The notes: a model not told the origin generated them from the sequence alone. A DNA stretch of 64,000 bases from an uncultured Clostridia bacterium (GCA_947598155.1 CANQFC010000002.1:248001-312000), one strand, 5' to 3'. Counted from the stretch's first letter, positions 1 through 10,810 are shown. Numbers and translations are program-made.

Positions 1-806
1 AGGCAGATTATGTTGTTTCCGGCCAGTGGTCAAACAAAGCATATAAAGAGGCGGTTAAATACGGCGATGTTAAGGTTGCCGCTACGTCCAAGGAGCAGAA
101 TTTTTCCTGTGTTCCCGAAATGGATAAATCCAATTTCCGCCCAGACGCCGACTATGTTTATATTTGTATGAACGAAACAGTTCACGGAAATATTATCCGT
201 GATTTGCCCGATACAGGCGATGTTCCGCTTATTGCCGACATTTCCTCATGTTTCCTTTCGGAGCCTATCGACGTAACAAAATTCGGTATGCTCTACGGCG
301 GCGCCCAGAAAAACGTAGCTCCGGCAGGTCTTACAATCTGCATTATACGCGAGGATATGCTCGGAAACGCAAGAGAATATACTCCCTCTATGCTTGATTA
401 TAAGCTTATGGCGGATAACGATTCTCTTTACAACACGCCCCCCTGCTACACCATTTACATCTGCAAGCTCGTCCTTGAATGGCTCAAAGAAAACGGCGGT
501 CTTGAAAAGATGAAAGAGAAAAATGTTAAAAAGGCAAAGCTCCTCTATGATTTTCTTGATAATTCAAAAATGTTTAAAGGTACAGTTGTGCCGAAAGACC
601 GTTCTATTATGAACGTTCCGTTCGTAACGGACAGTGAAGAGCTTAACGCGAAATTCGTTAAAGAAGCGACAGAAGCAGGTCTTGTAAACATTAAGGGTCA
701 CCGTTCGGTAGGCGGTATGAGAGCTTCAATCTATAACGCGATGCCTTATGAGGGCGTAGAAGCGCTTGTTAAATTTATGGCTGAATTTGAAGCGGCCAAT
801 TCATAA
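1..806 (+). CDS. serC: phosphoserine aminotransferase, 5'-truncated by window edge
   Basis: Frame is open from base 3 (ADYVVSGQWSNKAYKEAVKYGDVKVAATSKEQNFSCVPEMDK...) through the ORF at 120..806. SerC-like motif DISSCFLSEPIDVTKFGMLYGGAQKNVAPAG. Adjacent to serA. Confidence 0.93.
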   Translation, partial: ADYVVSGQWSNKAYKEAVKYGDVKVAATSKEQNFSCVPEMDKSNFRPDADYVYICMNETVHGNIIRDLPDTGDVPLIADISSCFLSEPIDVTKFGMLYGGAQKNVAPAGLTICIIREDMLGNAREYTPSMLDYKLMADNDSLYNTPPCYTIYICKLVLEWLKENGGLEKMKEKNVKKAKLLYDFLDNSKMFKGTVVPKDRSIMNVPFVTDSEELNAKFVKEATEAGLVNIKGHRSVGGMRASIYNAMPYEGVEALVKFMAEFEAANS

Positions 807-820
807 CAGAGGTAATTTCA

Positions 821-1984
821 ATGTATAATATTTTAACATTAAACAAGATTTCCGCAACAGGAATTAAAAATTTCACGTCTGATTACAAATGCTCCGACGA
901 TATAAAAAATCCCGACGCTGTCCTTGTTCGCTCTGCGTCAATGCATGAAACGGAGTTAGCGCCGGAAACGCTCGCCATTGCAAGAGCCGGCGCAGGCGTC
1001 AACAACATTCCAATCCAAAAATGCGCTGAAAACGGCGTTGTTGTTTTCAACACCCCCGGCGCTAACGCAAACGCGGTAAAAGAGTTGGTTCTCTGCGGGC
1101 TTTTCCTTGCCTCAAGGAAAATTGTTCCCGCCATTGATTGGGTTAAAACAACTCTTAGAGGCGACGAGAATTTTTCAAAATCTGTCGAAAAAGGCAAATC
1201 TGCCTTTGCAGGCCCTGAAATCAAGGGCAAAAAGTTAGGCGTCATCGGTCTTGGCGCTATCGGCGTTCTTGTTGCAAATGCCGCAAATTCACTCGGTATG
1301 GAGGTTTACGGCTATGACCCCTACCTTTCTGTTGACGCCGCTTGGAACCTTTCAAGAAGTGTTAAACACGTTACAAATCTTGACGAAATTTTCACGAATT
1401 GTGAATATATCACCCTTCACGTTCCGCTTAACGACGCGACAAAGGGTATTATAAACACCGTAAATATTGCGAAAATGAAGGAAAGCGTAAGGATACTCAA
1501 CTTTGCCCGCGGCGAGCTTGTTGATACAAACGACATTATCGCCGCCCTTGCCGAGGGAAAGGTTGCCGCGTATGTTACGGATTTCGGTAACGACGCTTTG
1601 CTTGACGCAAACGGCGCTATCGTTATACCGCATCTTGGCGCTTCTACGCCTGAATCCGAGGACAACTGCGCAGTAATGGCCGTAAGCGAAATTATGGATT
1701 TCCTTGAAAACGGCAACATCACAAATTCGGTTAACTTCCCGAATGTTAATGTTCCGAGAACAGGCAAAACAAGAATAACGATTATTCACAAAAACGTCGC
1801 CAATGTTATTAGCCAGATTTCAACGGCTGTTGCGAGCGAAAACGTCAACATTGACAATATGGTCAACAAATCAAAAGGCGAATTTGCTTACACTATGCTC
1901 GACGCAGACGCAGACGTTTCAGCTACCGCTATTGATTCAATCAAGGGCATTGAAAACGTTATCAGAGTAAGAGTAATTAAATAA
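821..1984 (+). CDS. serA: D-3-phosphoglycerate dehydrogenase with short C-terminal ACT domain
   Basis: Rossmann motif GKKLGVIGLGAIGVLVANAA, NFARGELVDT, C-terminal ACT-like segment. 14 nt after serC. Confidence 0.93.
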   Translation: MYNILTLNKISATGIKNFTSDYKCSDDIKNPDAVLVRSASMHETELAPETLAIARAGAGVNNIPIQKCAENGVVVFNTPGANANAVKELVLCGLFLASRKIVPAIDWVKTTLRGDENFSKSVEKGKSAFAGPEIKGKKLGVIGLGAIGVLVANAANSLGMEVYGYDPYLSVDAAWNLSRSVKHVTNLDEIFTNCEYITLHVPLNDATKGIINTVNIAKMKESVRILNFARGELVDTNDIIAALAEGKVAAYVTDFGNDALLDANGAIVIPHLGASTPESEDNCAVMAVSEIMDFLENGNITNSVNFPNVNVPRTGKTRITIIHKNVANVISQISTAVASENVNIDNMVNKSKGEFAYTMLDADADVSATAIDSIKGIENVIRVRVIK

Positions 1985-1998
1985 CAGTAATACGATAC

Positions 1999-2032
1999 AA
2001 AAAACGCAGTTCGTTTTGAACTGCGTTTTTTT
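1999..2032. terminator. bidirectional intrinsic terminator between serA and the convergent exonuclease gene
   Basis: Perfect 14-bp inverted repeat AAAAAACGCAGTTC-GTTTT-GAACTGCGTTTTTT. Confidence 0.9.
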
Positions 2033-2888
2033 ATTCTGTTTCCGAATTCAGCTTTACAATTTCCGCGGTGTTCCTTTTGACGTCCACCCTGTTATAAAGC
2101 TTTTTCACCCTCACGTTTACTCTGAAGAGCCTGTCGCAATGTTCGCAATAAAATACTGCTCTGAAAGAATGGTTTATATATTTCCAATTTTTCTTTTTCT
2201 TAACCGCTCCGCCGCAAATATCACAAAATTCATTGAAAACGCTTTTATCAACCAAGGGATCGTTTATGTTGCTGATATAGTACGGCTTAAACGCGAGCTT
2301 TTCAAAAAATTTCTCATCGCAGACCGACGTATATTTCTCAATTTTTTCTTTGTTATACGTTCTTCTTAAACATTCGCCGCTTAACTGGCTGTCATCAAGC
2401 GCTCTGTGATGCGGAAAATCTTCGGGATTGATATTAAGGCATTCCGCCGCATATGAAAGACCGGCTTGCTGAACATTTTCCATATTTATAAACTGCTGGC
2501 AGTATTTTTGCAAATCAACGTAGCGTTCAATAAAGCAAACGTCATTTTTCTTGCCGAAATACTTATAATTTGAAACAAGAGTGCGAATATCGGTGTCGCC
2601 CCACGTCAAAAGCGTAAAATCCGTTCCGCACCATTGCGCAAAATTTTTCATTACTGTTTTAAAAGAATCTGCGTTCTCCAAATCCTCATTTTCAATATGA
2701 GTAAGCTCCCTTATTTTACTTCTGATTTTTTTGGATGCAACCGGGCAAATAAACTGGGAGAAAGTGTCGGTTATTTCAAGCTCTTCATTGAGCATCACAG
2801 CGCCGACTTCAATAATTTCGTTTACAAATCCGTCTGCCGATTTCAGATAAGCATTATTCCATTCAAGGTCCATTACTATGTAATTCAT
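2031..2888 (-). CDS. DEDDh-type 3'-5' exonuclease with C-terminal CxxC...CxxC zinc-ribbon-like tail
   Basis: MDLEWNN (DxE), HHRALDDSQ (H...D) motifs. C-terminal CDICGG...YCEHCDR. Confidence 0.8.
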   Translation of the reverse strand: MNYIVMDLEWNNAYLKSADGFVNEIIEVGAVMLNEELEITDTFSQFICPVASKKIRSKIRELTHIENEDLENADSFKTVMKNFAQWCGTDFTLLTWGDTDIRTLVSNYKYFGKKNDVCFIERYVDLQKYCQQFINMENVQQAGLSYAAECLNINPEDFPHHRALDDSQLSGECLRRTYNKEKIEKYTSVCDEKFFEKLAFKPYYISNINDPLVDKSVFNEFCDICGGAVKKKKNWKYINHSFRAVFYCEHCDRLFRVNVRVKKLYNRVDVKRNTAEIVKLNSETE

Positions 2889-2921
2889 ATATACTCCGTT
2901 TTCATTTCAGCTTTGATAAAT

Positions 2922-3401
2922 TCAAATAATTTTTCCGTCAAAAAGCCTTGCTTTTCCGCGTTCAATTTTAGTTAACGCCGAAAATATCATTTCATTTCCG
3001 TTCATAGACTTTAAGTCGCACAGCGGTTTCAGTACAAATTCACGCTCATACATTTTAGGGTGCGGAAGAGTGAGAAATTCGGTGTTCTTAATTTCATCTC
3101 CGTATAAAAGCAAATCCAAATCAACGATTCTCGGCCCGTTCTTAAAAAGACGGACTCTGCCCAAAGCGGCCTCAATCCCCAAAAGCGCTCCCAAAAGCGC
3201 CTCGGAGGGCAGCTCGGTTTCAATTTCCGCGGCAATATTCAAAAAATCGGCCTGCTCCTCAAACCCCCACGGGTCGGTTTCATAGACATGGGAAACTTCC
3301 GCTACCGAAGTTTTCGGGAGACGCCTTAACGAGTCAACCGCGTTTTGCAAATTCAGCATCCTGTCGCCCATATTTGTGCCTATGCTTAAATACGCTCTCA
3401 T
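2922..3401 (-). CDS. folK: 2-amino-4-hydroxy-6-hydroxymethyldihydropteridine diphosphokinase
   Basis: MRAYLSIGTNMGDR, RVRLFKNGPRIVDLDLLLYGD, LPHPKMYEREFVLKPL. Confidence 0.95.
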   Translation of the reverse strand: MRAYLSIGTNMGDRMLNLQNAVDSLRRLPKTSVAEVSHVYETDPWGFEEQADFLNIAAEIETELPSEALLGALLGIEAALGRVRLFKNGPRIVDLDLLLYGDEIKNTEFLTLPHPKMYEREFVLKPLCDLKSMNGNEMIFSALTKIERGKARLFDGKII

Positions 3402-3760
3402 TTTCTCTCTCTTTCAATTTCAACCGCAACATAATCAAAGTCGGCGTTTATAGGGGCCTCCGGCTTTTTAAGCGTTATTTTAATCTTATGAATTTTGGGG
3501 AAATCCTCAAAAAGCCCGTCTGCCGCGCGCTGAGCGACGCGCTCAAGCAGGTCGTTTTTTTCACTTGAGGCAATGCGTGTTACGGATTTTATGATTTTGG
3601 CATAGCTTACCGTATCGTTTACATCGTCTGATTTACAGGGCTGTGACAAATCAAGATAAGCTGTTATATCAAACACAAAATTCTGACCGTTTTCCTTTTC
3701 ATCGCTGTTTACGCCGTGATAAGCGAATATTTTAAGATTTTTAACAATTATCTTATCCAT
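3398..3760 (-). CDS. folB: dihydroneopterin aldolase
   Basis: IFAYHGVNSDEKENGQNFVFDI..., NDTVSYAKI. Overlaps folK by 4 nt. Confidence 0.93.
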   Translation of the reverse strand: MDKIIVKNLKIFAYHGVNSDEKENGQNFVFDITAYLDLSQPCKSDDVNDTVSYAKIIKSVTRIASSEKNDLLERVAQRAADGLFEDFPKIHKIKITLKKPEAPINADFDYVAVEIERERK

Positions 3761-3766
3761 ACCGTC

Positions 3767-4591
3767 TTATTTTCCTCTTATTATTTTATCTGCCGTGTTG
3801 ACAGCAAGCCTGTTTTCCTTTACATTGTGAACGCGCAAAAAATCCGCGCCGCCCGCAACTGCCAAAACGTTCGCCGCAACGGTTCCGTACACTCTTTCTC
3901 CGCCGTCGGCGCCGGAGCTGTTTTTAATCACACGCTTGTTTGACAGAGCCGTAAGATAAGCGCAGTTTTTATTTTTTAATTGAGAAGTATTTTTGATTAG
4001 CTCAATATCCTCCTCAAAGCTGTCGGTAAATCCTATACCCGAATCGAGCATAATGTATTCGGACGGTATGCCGAAATCATTGCATTTTTTCAGCATATCG
4101 CAGAAAAAAAGCGAAACCGCGTCCGTCAGCGAACGGTTTTCCGCCTTATTCTCATAATTTCTGCCGTTATACATTATTACCCAGCCGCATTTGTGTTTTT
4201 TCACCGTTTCCGCCATTTTTTCATTGAATACACCGCTGACATCGTTAATGATTGAAACGCCGTTATTAAGGGCATAATCGGCTGTAAGCGGGTAAAAAGT
4301 GTCAACGGAAAATACCGCGTTAACTCTATCGGTTAAATAGGGAATATAATCTTTTATTATATTAAGCTCATCTTCTGCGGAGAGAATTTCGGCATAAGGT
4401 CTTGTTGAATTTGCGCCAATATCTATTATATCGGCGCCGTCATTTGCCATTTTAAGAGCCTGTTTCAAGGCTTTTTCAGGGGAATTATATAAACCGCCGT
4501 CATAAAATGAATCCTGCGTTACGTTAAGTATCCCCATTATGTATGTTTTTTTACCTAGCTCAAAAGAGCCGTTTTTATGTATAAATTTCAA
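3767..4591 (-). CDS. folP: dihydropteroate synthase
   Basis: YIMGILNVTQDSFYDGG, GADIIDIGANSTRP, FLRVHNV. Confidence 0.95.
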   Translation of the reverse strand: MKFIHKNGSFELGKKTYIMGILNVTQDSFYDGGLYNSPEKALKQALKMANDGADIIDIGANSTRPYAEILSAEDELNIIKDYIPYLTDRVNAVFSVDTFYPLTADYALNNGVSIINDVSGVFNEKMAETVKKHKCGWVIMYNGRNYENKAENRSLTDAVSLFFCDMLKKCNDFGIPSEYIMLDSGIGFTDSFEEDIELIKNTSQLKNKNCAYLTALSNKRVIKNSSGADGGERVYGTVAANVLAVAGGADFLRVHNVKENRLAVNTADKIIRGK

Positions 4592-4592
4592 G

Positions 4593-5156
4593 TTATTTAT
4601 CGCCCAAGAGCGAAAGTACCTCCGCTCTTGTTTTCGCGTCCTTTCTTATTCCGCCTCTAAGGGCAGACGTTCTTGTCTGTGAGCCGGCGGCGCGGATTCC
4701 CCGCATTGTCATACAAAGATGTTCCGCCTCAATAATAACCGCGACTCCCTTAGGTTTCATTTCCGTTTCAATAAAATCTGCAATTTGAGCAGTAAGCCTT
4801 TCCTGAAGTTGAGGGCGGCGCGCAAAAGAATTTACTATTCTTGCGAGCTTTGAAAGACCTATAACCTCACCGGCGTCATTCGGTATATACGCAATATGAG
4901 CTTTACCTACAAACGGCAGGAAATGATGCTCGCACATAGAATACATCGGTATATCACGCACAATAACAATTTCATCGCTGTTGCCTTCGTGAAAAATTTT
5001 CAGGTGCGTTTTTGGGTCTTCGTTTAGTCCTGAAAAAATTTCCTCATACATATTCGCGACCCTTTTCGGAGTATCCTTTAACCCTTCCCTGTCAGGGTCT
5101 TCGCCGATGGCTAAAAGTATTTCGCGAAAAGCTCTTTCAATTCTTTCTTTATCCAT
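4593..5156 (-). CDS. folE: GTP cyclohydrolase I
   Basis: [51 protein letters not shown]. Confidence 0.97.
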   Translation of the reverse strand: MDKERIERAFREILLAIGEDPDREGLKDTPKRVANMYEEIFSGLNEDPKTHLKIFHEGNSDEIVIVRDIPMYSMCEHHFLPFVGKAHIAYIPNDAGEVIGLSKLARIVNSFARRPQLQERLTAQIADFIETEMKPKGVAVIIEAEHLCMTMRGIRAAGSQTRTSALRGGIRKDAKTRAEVLSLLGDK

Positions 5157-5158
5157 AA

Positions 5159-6325
5159 TCAGCCTTCCTCAAACGCTATGCACAAATAATTAAAGTCGTC
5201 GTTGTAAATATAGCTTTCGCTCACTATATTTTTACCCGAATTTCTCGCAACGTCAACTGTAAAATCATAAAAAGTCCTGTCGGTTTCATTGTTTATCGCT
5301 TTGGCTTTAGCCGCCGTGTAATCGTCGTCATTTAAAAATCTCATTTCCAGTATTAAATCGTCGGACAACGCGTCCGCGCACGGAACAGCCATACCCGCGA
5401 ACTCGTTAAAGCTGTTAAAATAGACGCCTTTCACCGAAAAGTAATTATATTTCAGCGATATACAATTATTGTCATACGGCATAATGTTATAATGGTCGTG
5501 TCTTATGTCACTGTCCGGCAAATTGAAGTAAAGATATGTTATTTCACCGAGTTCGCCGTCGCAGTCGTCCCACGTTATGTCAACGTGATATAGCTCACCG
5601 TTAACGGAAACAACGTTCCACATATGCCCTTCCATATTACCTTCTTCATTTTTGGTTTCTCCCACGACAAGGTAATTGTATATTCCGCAGGCGTCAAGGA
5701 GCATTTTCAAAGCCCTTGCATACCCCTCGCAAATCGCTTTGCCGTCAATCAAAACGCTGTACGCCGAATCGCCGAACGTATCATAGGTGGATAAGTCGTA
5801 AACGGTGTTTTTACATATATAATCGTGAAAATATTTTTCTCTGGCAAAATCGGAGGAATCCGAACCTGCAAGAGCGATAATCCTGTTTATCTCCGAACTT
5901 AGTAAAAGCTTTTTCTCTTTGATTTCATCATCTGAAAATCTGTAATCGGGACTGACAAAGACTCCCGAAGGGCTTTTTGAAAAGGAATAGGTAGAACCGA
6001 CCCAGAAAATTTCGGGGTTGTCGTAAAGAACACAGTTGAACATACTGTCAAGCCGGTCGCTTTTTACGTTTACGGTAAACTCCTTCTTTTCCATATAAGC
6101 GTTGTAAATTTTTGTGTATTCCGTTTTTTCATCATCTGTAAGCGAGGAATAATAGTAATTCTTTCTGCCGTTATAATCGTCCGCAAGCGGAGTAACTTGA
6201 GAGGAAGAATCTGAAAAGTTTGATACAATCCGCTCAACATACTGCGGGTCAACCGAGAGCGAACAGCTTGAAAACGTAATAACAATAACAAGTAATACCG
6301 AAACTGCTCCAAAAATTTTTTTCAT
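5159..6325 (-). CDS. transglutaminase-like domain lipoprotein
   Basis: Signal peptide with lipobox-like FSSCS. Transglutaminase Cys/His/Asp signature [21 protein letters not shown] ... [22 protein letters not shown]. Confidence 0.8.
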   Translation of the reverse strand: MKKIFGAVSVLLVIVITFSSCSLSVDPQYVERIVSNFSDSSSQVTPLADDYNGRKNYYYSSLTDDEKTEYTKIYNAYMEKKEFTVNVKSDRLDSMFNCVLYDNPEIFWVGSTYSFSKSPSGVFVSPDYRFSDDEIKEKKLLLSSEINRIIALAGSDSSDFAREKYFHDYICKNTVYDLSTYDTFGDSAYSVLIDGKAICEGYARALKMLLDACGIYNYLVVGETKNEEGNMEGHMWNVVSVNGELYHVDITWDDCDGELGEITYLYFNLPDSDIRHDHYNIMPYDNNCISLKYNYFSVKGVYFNSFNEFAGMAVPCADALSDDLILEMRFLNDDDYTAAKAKAINNETDRTFYDFTVDVARNSGKNIVSESYIYNDDFNYLCIAFEEG

Positions 6326-6337
6326 AAAAGCTCCTTA

Positions 6338-7180
6338 TTACTCCGCGACCGAGGGGTAAAATTTATCGCTTGCATTTGAATAAATCTTTACTTTTTCCAA
6401 AGCGTTTGAATAGTCAATCACGGAAATATCCGTATTGCAGTTATTGACAAATATTTTAAATAACGAGTCGGATTTTTCTGCGTTTTCAGGCGTAAACGCG
6501 CTGTTTATAATGTCGCACATAATGCGCGCTTTTTCACTGTAATCTGAAACAGCCAAATATTTATATACGTATTCTTCGGAGAGCTTTTGAGTGCCTTTAT
6601 CGAGAATAACGTTAAATTCATCCGACTTGTAATCAACAGCATTCGGAACTTCTACCGTTATACCGCCAAACGATGATAGAATTTGCTTAAACTGAGTCGG
6701 CGTACAGATAATATATTTTTTTACCGAGACCGAGTAATCCGCGGAAATTCGCTCTTTAAGACCGTTTATAAAAGATTTTTCATAAACATCGGCGTAAGTT
6801 AAACCGCCGTCCAAAGGCGCGAGCAAGTCAATACAGCGCACGCTGATGCGTTTAGAATCAAAGTCAGAAGATATAATAAATCCGAAATTCGGCTTTGAGG
6901 AGTCATCGGTCAAAATAAAAAGATATTCGCTTTTACCGGTTAATTCGGAAACGGAATATGTCTTTTGCGGTTCATTCTGCGAATTTGACGGCTCTTCAGC
7001 CGTTGTTCTGTCGACTATATTATTTAGGTCAAAATCTACCGAACGCATAAAAAGAAAAGCCGAAAACAGAGCTAAAATTACGATAAAAAGAGAAAACGCA
7101 AGTATAAAATATTTAAGTTTCGGATTTTTCTTTTTATCAGTTTTAGGTTTTGAAAATATATCATTACTGTTTTTATTCAT
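6338..7180 (-). CDS. membrane-anchored LCP (LytR-CpsA-Psr)-like protein, probably degenerate
   Basis: N-terminal basic segment plus TM, FGGITVEVPNAVDY and LDKGTQKLSEEYVYKYLAV resemble the LCP core. Canonical Arg-rich catalytic motifs are not apparent. Confidence 0.55.
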   Translation of the reverse strand: MNKNSNDIFSKPKTDKKKNPKLKYFILAFSLFIVILALFSAFLFMRSVDFDLNNIVDRTTAEEPSNSQNEPQKTYSVSELTGKSEYLFILTDDSSKPNFGFIISSDFDSKRISVRCIDLLAPLDGGLTYADVYEKSFINGLKERISADYSVSVKKYIICTPTQFKQILSSFGGITVEVPNAVDYKSDEFNVILDKGTQKLSEEYVYKYLAVSDYSEKARIMCDIINSAFTPENAEKSDSLFKIFVNNCNTDISVIDYSNALEKVKIYSNASDKFYPSVAE

Positions 7181-7254
7181 ATCAGCACCGTTAAATTAAA
7201 GATAATATTAGTATATCACAATATCAGTTTATAAACAAGACAAATAGCAAAAAA

Positions 7255-7280
7255 ATACCGCACACGTTTAGTATGCGGAA
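7255..7280 (-). terminator. intrinsic terminator of the sugar transferase gene
   Basis: Minus strand CCGCATACTAAACGTGTGCGG followed by TATTTTTTTGC. Confidence 0.75.
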
Positions 7281-7293
7281 AATATGTTTGAAT

Positions 7294-8694
7294 CTATTCA
7301 AGAGGCTCCGTAAAGTGATATTTAAGGTCTTCATTTGCGCCTTTGAAAGCCTCTGTGCTGTCCGAAGCCTTTAAAAGAACCGTAACGGTTTGCAAAATAA
7401 GCTTAAAGTCAAGCCAAAGGCTGTAATGCTCAATGTAAAGCAAATCAAGAACGAGCTTGTCTTTAGGAGACGTGTTATATTTTCCCGCAATCTGGGCGTA
7501 TCCCGTTAAGCCGCCTTTTACACGCAAACGATAGGAAAATTCAGGCAATTCGGCCGTGTATTTGTCAACATTTTCAACCATTTCGGGGCGTGGGCCGACA
7601 ACGCTCATTTCACCTTTTAAGATATTGATAAACTGCGGAAGCTCATCAATTCGGAATTTGCGCAGATATTTTCCGATTTTTGTAATTCGGTCATCGTCAG
7701 AGGTTACGGATTTATTATAACTTCCTTCTTCTTTCATTGTCCTGAATTTATAAACCATAAAAAGGTTTCCGCCCTTAGTCGCTCTCGCCTGGCGGAAAAA
7801 CACGTGACCGCCGTCCTCAAGCTTTATAAGCAAAGCGCATATAAGCATAAGAGGGCCAAACACAATGAGCGCGACAAGAGATATTAAAATATCCATAAGA
7901 CGCTTAACAAACCTTTGCTCAAGCGTTAAGTCACGTACAACAGCGGAAACAACGGGTTTGTCGTCAAGGAGTGTTGTCCTTGCTCCGAGCGCTACAATGT
8001 CGTTCATCTCAAAATTATAGTAAATGTTTTTATTGTAAGCGTAGCAGTACTCGTTAAGGACGACCTTTTCTTTTTGCGGAATGTCGTATAGAAAAATCGT
8101 ATCATTCCTGTTAATTACATCAAACACATTCGGAGAAGCGTAATGAATCATATCGGTAATTTTATACTGCTTGCGGTACTTGTCTATCTTAACCGCTATG
8201 GCGTTAAGCGACTCCTCAGAGGATGTTATGATACAGCAGTTTTCAGGAGGATTGATAGTAAAATAGACATAGTTGCCGAGATACACAAACACAATTATTG
8301 CCGTAACCTGAATTGCCATAACAATCAGGAGAAAATGCGGAGATTCAAAAGTAAAATGAGAATTATTATGCGGATTGACGCTCATAATGCAGAACTGAAT
8401 ATATGTTACAGCATCTGCAATAAGCGTAGCAAGAGACATTGAAATAATGATAGGTTTGCTTTTAAGCCTTCCTATAAGATAACCGCCGTAAACCGATATA
8501 GTCGCGGTAAGTACAACGCAAAATGTAACGAGAGAAACGCCCGAAGTTCTTGAAAGACCGAGAACCCACTCATACCTTGAACCGAAAATAACAAAAAAAG
8601 AAGCAACTATTATAACATACAAAGTAGATTTCAAAAGAAAAACAATACTGTTTTGGCATTTATAAAGAATGTTCATAAAAATACTCCGAAACAA
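7294..8694 (-). CDS. polyprenyl-phosphate sugar-1-phosphate transferase (exopolysaccharide priming enzyme)
   Basis: Several N-terminal TM segments. C-terminal bacterial sugar transferase core KRLMDILISLVALIVFGPLML, FRQARATKGGNLFMVYKFRTMK, KFRIDELPQFINILKGEMSVVGPRPE. Confidence 0.92.
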   Translation of the reverse strand: MFRSIFMNILYKCQNSIVFLLKSTLYVIIVASFFVIFGSRYEWVLGLSRTSGVSLVTFCVVLTATISVYGGYLIGRLKSKPIIISMSLATLIADAVTYIQFCIMSVNPHNNSHFTFESPHFLLIVMAIQVTAIIVFVYLGNYVYFTINPPENCCIITSSEESLNAIAVKIDKYRKQYKITDMIHYASPNVFDVINRNDTIFLYDIPQKEKVVLNEYCYAYNKNIYYNFEMNDIVALGARTTLLDDKPVVSAVVRDLTLEQRFVKRLMDILISLVALIVFGPLMLICALLIKLEDGGHVFFRQARATKGGNLFMVYKFRTMKEEGSYNKSVTSDDDRITKIGKYLRKFRIDELPQFINILKGEMSVVGPRPEMVENVDKYTAELPEFSYRLRVKGGLTGYAQIAGKYNTSPKDKLVLDLLYIEHYSLWLDFKLILQTVTVLLKASDSTEAFKGANEDLKYHFTEPLE

Positions 8695-8728
8695 AACTTC
8701 GTTTACTGTATTATTTTATTTTTGAATT

Positions 8729-8757
8729 ATTTTACTTTATATATACTCATTTGTCAA
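8729..8757 (-). promoter_or_regulatory. sigma-A type promoter for the sugar transferase gene
   Basis: Minus strand TTGACA - 17 nt - TAAAAT upstream of the 8694 start. Confidence 0.7.
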
Positions 8758-8823
8758 TAATTTACCTAATTCTGTAATAATTGTGTCATTTTTACAAAAT
8801 CAATATTTACGTAAAATTAAAAG

Positions 8824-8850
8824 AAACCGCGGATAAACCGCGGTTATTTC
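8824..8850 (-). terminator. terminator downstream of clpX
   Basis: Minus strand AACCGCGGTTTATCCGCGGTTTCTTTT. Confidence 0.75.
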
Positions 8851-8869
8851 AACAAGAATCTTCCTGTCA

Positions 8870-10171
8870 TTAAATAGCTCTTCTGCCGGTAATTTTTTCT
8901 GTTTTTGCCGTAAGATTAACCGGCTTTTTACTGCTGTCGTGAACGATTTGCGGCAAGTCGCCGTTTTCTACGCATCCGCTCGTAATTACGATTTTTGAAA
9001 TCGTGCAGTCAGATGGAGCGTCATACATAATAGGCATAAGAACATTTTCCAAAATGCCCCTCAGCCCCCTTGCGCCCGTCTTTTTCTCCAAGGTTTTATC
9101 CGCAATAGAAATAAGGGCGTCGTCAGAAAACTCCAGCTCAATATTGTCCATTTTGAAAAGCGCCGTAAATTGTTTAATTAAAGCGTTTTTCGGTTCGGAA
9201 AGAATTTTAATTAAGTCCTCGCGGCAAAGCTGTTTAAGCCCGGCAATGACGGGAACCCTGCCGACAAGTTCGGGAATAAGGCCGTATTTCACCAAATCCT
9301 GAGCTATTACCTTTGAATAAACATCTTCATCGGCAAATTCCTGCTTATTTTTTATTTCGGCGCCGAAACCGAGCCCCGAATTGCCCATTCTTTTTTCGAC
9401 AATTTTTTCGATTCCGTCAAACGCGCCGCCGCATATAAACAAAATCTTTGACGTGTCGATCTGAATAAACTCCTGCTGGGGATGCTTTCTTCCGCCCTGC
9501 GGAGGGACATTAGAAACGGTGCCCTCTAAAATTTTAAGAAGCGCCTGCTGAACGCCCTCGCCGCTTACGTCGCGAGTAATGGACGGATTTTCAGATTTAC
9601 GGGCAATTTTGTCAATCTCGTCAACATAAATTATGCCGTGTTCAGCCTTTTCAATGTCATAATCCGCGGCCTGAATAAGACGTAAAAGAATGTTCTCGAC
9701 GTCCTCTCCGACATAACCTGCCTCTGTAAGAGTGGTAGCGTCCGCAATTGCAAACGGAACGTCGATTATTTTAGCAAGCGTTTGCGCAAGCATAGTTTTG
9801 CCGACGCCCGTCGGCCCTAAGAGCACAATATTGCTTTTCTGAATGTCAACATCGGTCGTTTCGCCGAAATATACTCTCTTATAGTGATTGTAAACGGCAA
9901 CGCTGAGAGCCTTTTTCGCCTCATCCTGACCTATGACATATTCATCAAGCTTAGCCTTTATTTCCTGAGGTTTTGGAATAATCTTTTCCTCAATTTTTAC
10001 TTTTTTACTGCGAGACCTTGAATTGTCTTCATCACCGCAGATTATACCCGCGCACAAATCAACGCACTCATCGCAAATGTAAACGCCGGGGCCTGCAATT
10101 AGTTTTTCAACCTGCTCCTGAGGTTTTCCGCAAAAGGAACATCTTACAGACTTTTCGTTATCTCTTGCCAT
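8870..10171 (-). CDS. clpX: ATP-dependent Clp protease ATP-binding subunit ClpX
   Basis: N-terminal zinc finger [30 protein letters not shown], Walker [18 protein letters not shown], Walker [12 protein letters not shown]. Confidence 0.98.
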   Translation of the reverse strand: MARDNEKSVRCSFCGKPQEQVEKLIAGPGVYICDECVDLCAGIICGDEDNSRSRSKKVKIEEKIIPKPQEIKAKLDEYVIGQDEAKKALSVAVYNHYKRVYFGETTDVDIQKSNIVLLGPTGVGKTMLAQTLAKIIDVPFAIADATTLTEAGYVGEDVENILLRLIQAADYDIEKAEHGIIYVDEIDKIARKSENPSITRDVSGEGVQQALLKILEGTVSNVPPQGGRKHPQQEFIQIDTSKILFICGGAFDGIEKIVEKRMGNSGLGFGAEIKNKQEFADEDVYSKVIAQDLVKYGLIPELVGRVPVIAGLKQLCREDLIKILSEPKNALIKQFTALFKMDNIELEFSDDALISIADKTLEKKTGARGLRGILENVLMPIMYDAPSDCTISKIVITSGCVENGDLPQIVHDSSKKPVNLTAKTEKITGRRAI

Positions 10172-10189
10172 ACTATTTCTCCAAAATTA

Positions 10190-10771
10190 TTATCTTTTAT
10201 CAAATACCTTGTCGATAAGACCGTATTCGAGCGCCTCGTGCGCAGACATAAAGTTATCCCTTTCCGTGTCAATGGCTATCTGCTCAATGGGCTTTCCCGT
10301 GTTTTCAGCAAGTATTTTATTAAGCTTGTCACGGGTTTTTAAAATATGGTCGGCAGTAATTTTAATATCGCTTGCCTGACCCTGAGCGCCGCCTGACGGC
10401 TGATGAATCATTATTTCGCTGTTGGGAAGGGCGTATCTTTTACCCTTAGCGCCCGAAGACAGCAAAAATGCGCCCATTGACGCGGCCATTCCCATACAAA
10501 TGGTCGAAACGTCGCACTTAATGTACTGCATTGTATCGTAAATCGCAAGTCCGGCCGTTACCGAGCCTCCCGGGCTGTTGATATAAAGACTTATATCCTT
10601 TTCACTGTCCTGCCCCTCAAGATACAAAAGCTGCGCAACTACAAGCGAAGCGGTAGCATCGTTTACCTCATCGGAAAGAACAACTATACGGTCGTTCAGA
10701 AGACGTGAGAAGATGTCATACGAACGCTCCCCTCTTCCTGTTTGTTCAATTACATACGGTACAAGTGCCAT
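10190..10771 (-). CDS. clpP: ATP-dependent Clp protease proteolytic subunit
   Basis: [36 protein letters not shown]. Confidence 0.98.
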   Translation of the reverse strand: MALVPYVIEQTGRGERSYDIFSRLLNDRIVVLSDEVNDATASLVVAQLLYLEGQDSEKDISLYINSPGGSVTAGLAIYDTMQYIKCDVSTICMGMAASMGAFLLSSGAKGKRYALPNSEIMIHQPSGGAQGQASDIKITADHILKTRDKLNKILAENTGKPIEQIAIDTERDNFMSAHEALEYGLIDKVFDKR

Positions 10772-10810
10772 TTTAATTCCTCCTTAAAATAAACCGTATT
10801 TGTGAAAGTA

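Noticed and set aside
1352-1789. 145-aa minus-strand ORF within serA
   Set aside because: Antisense overlap with a confident gene; no motif support.
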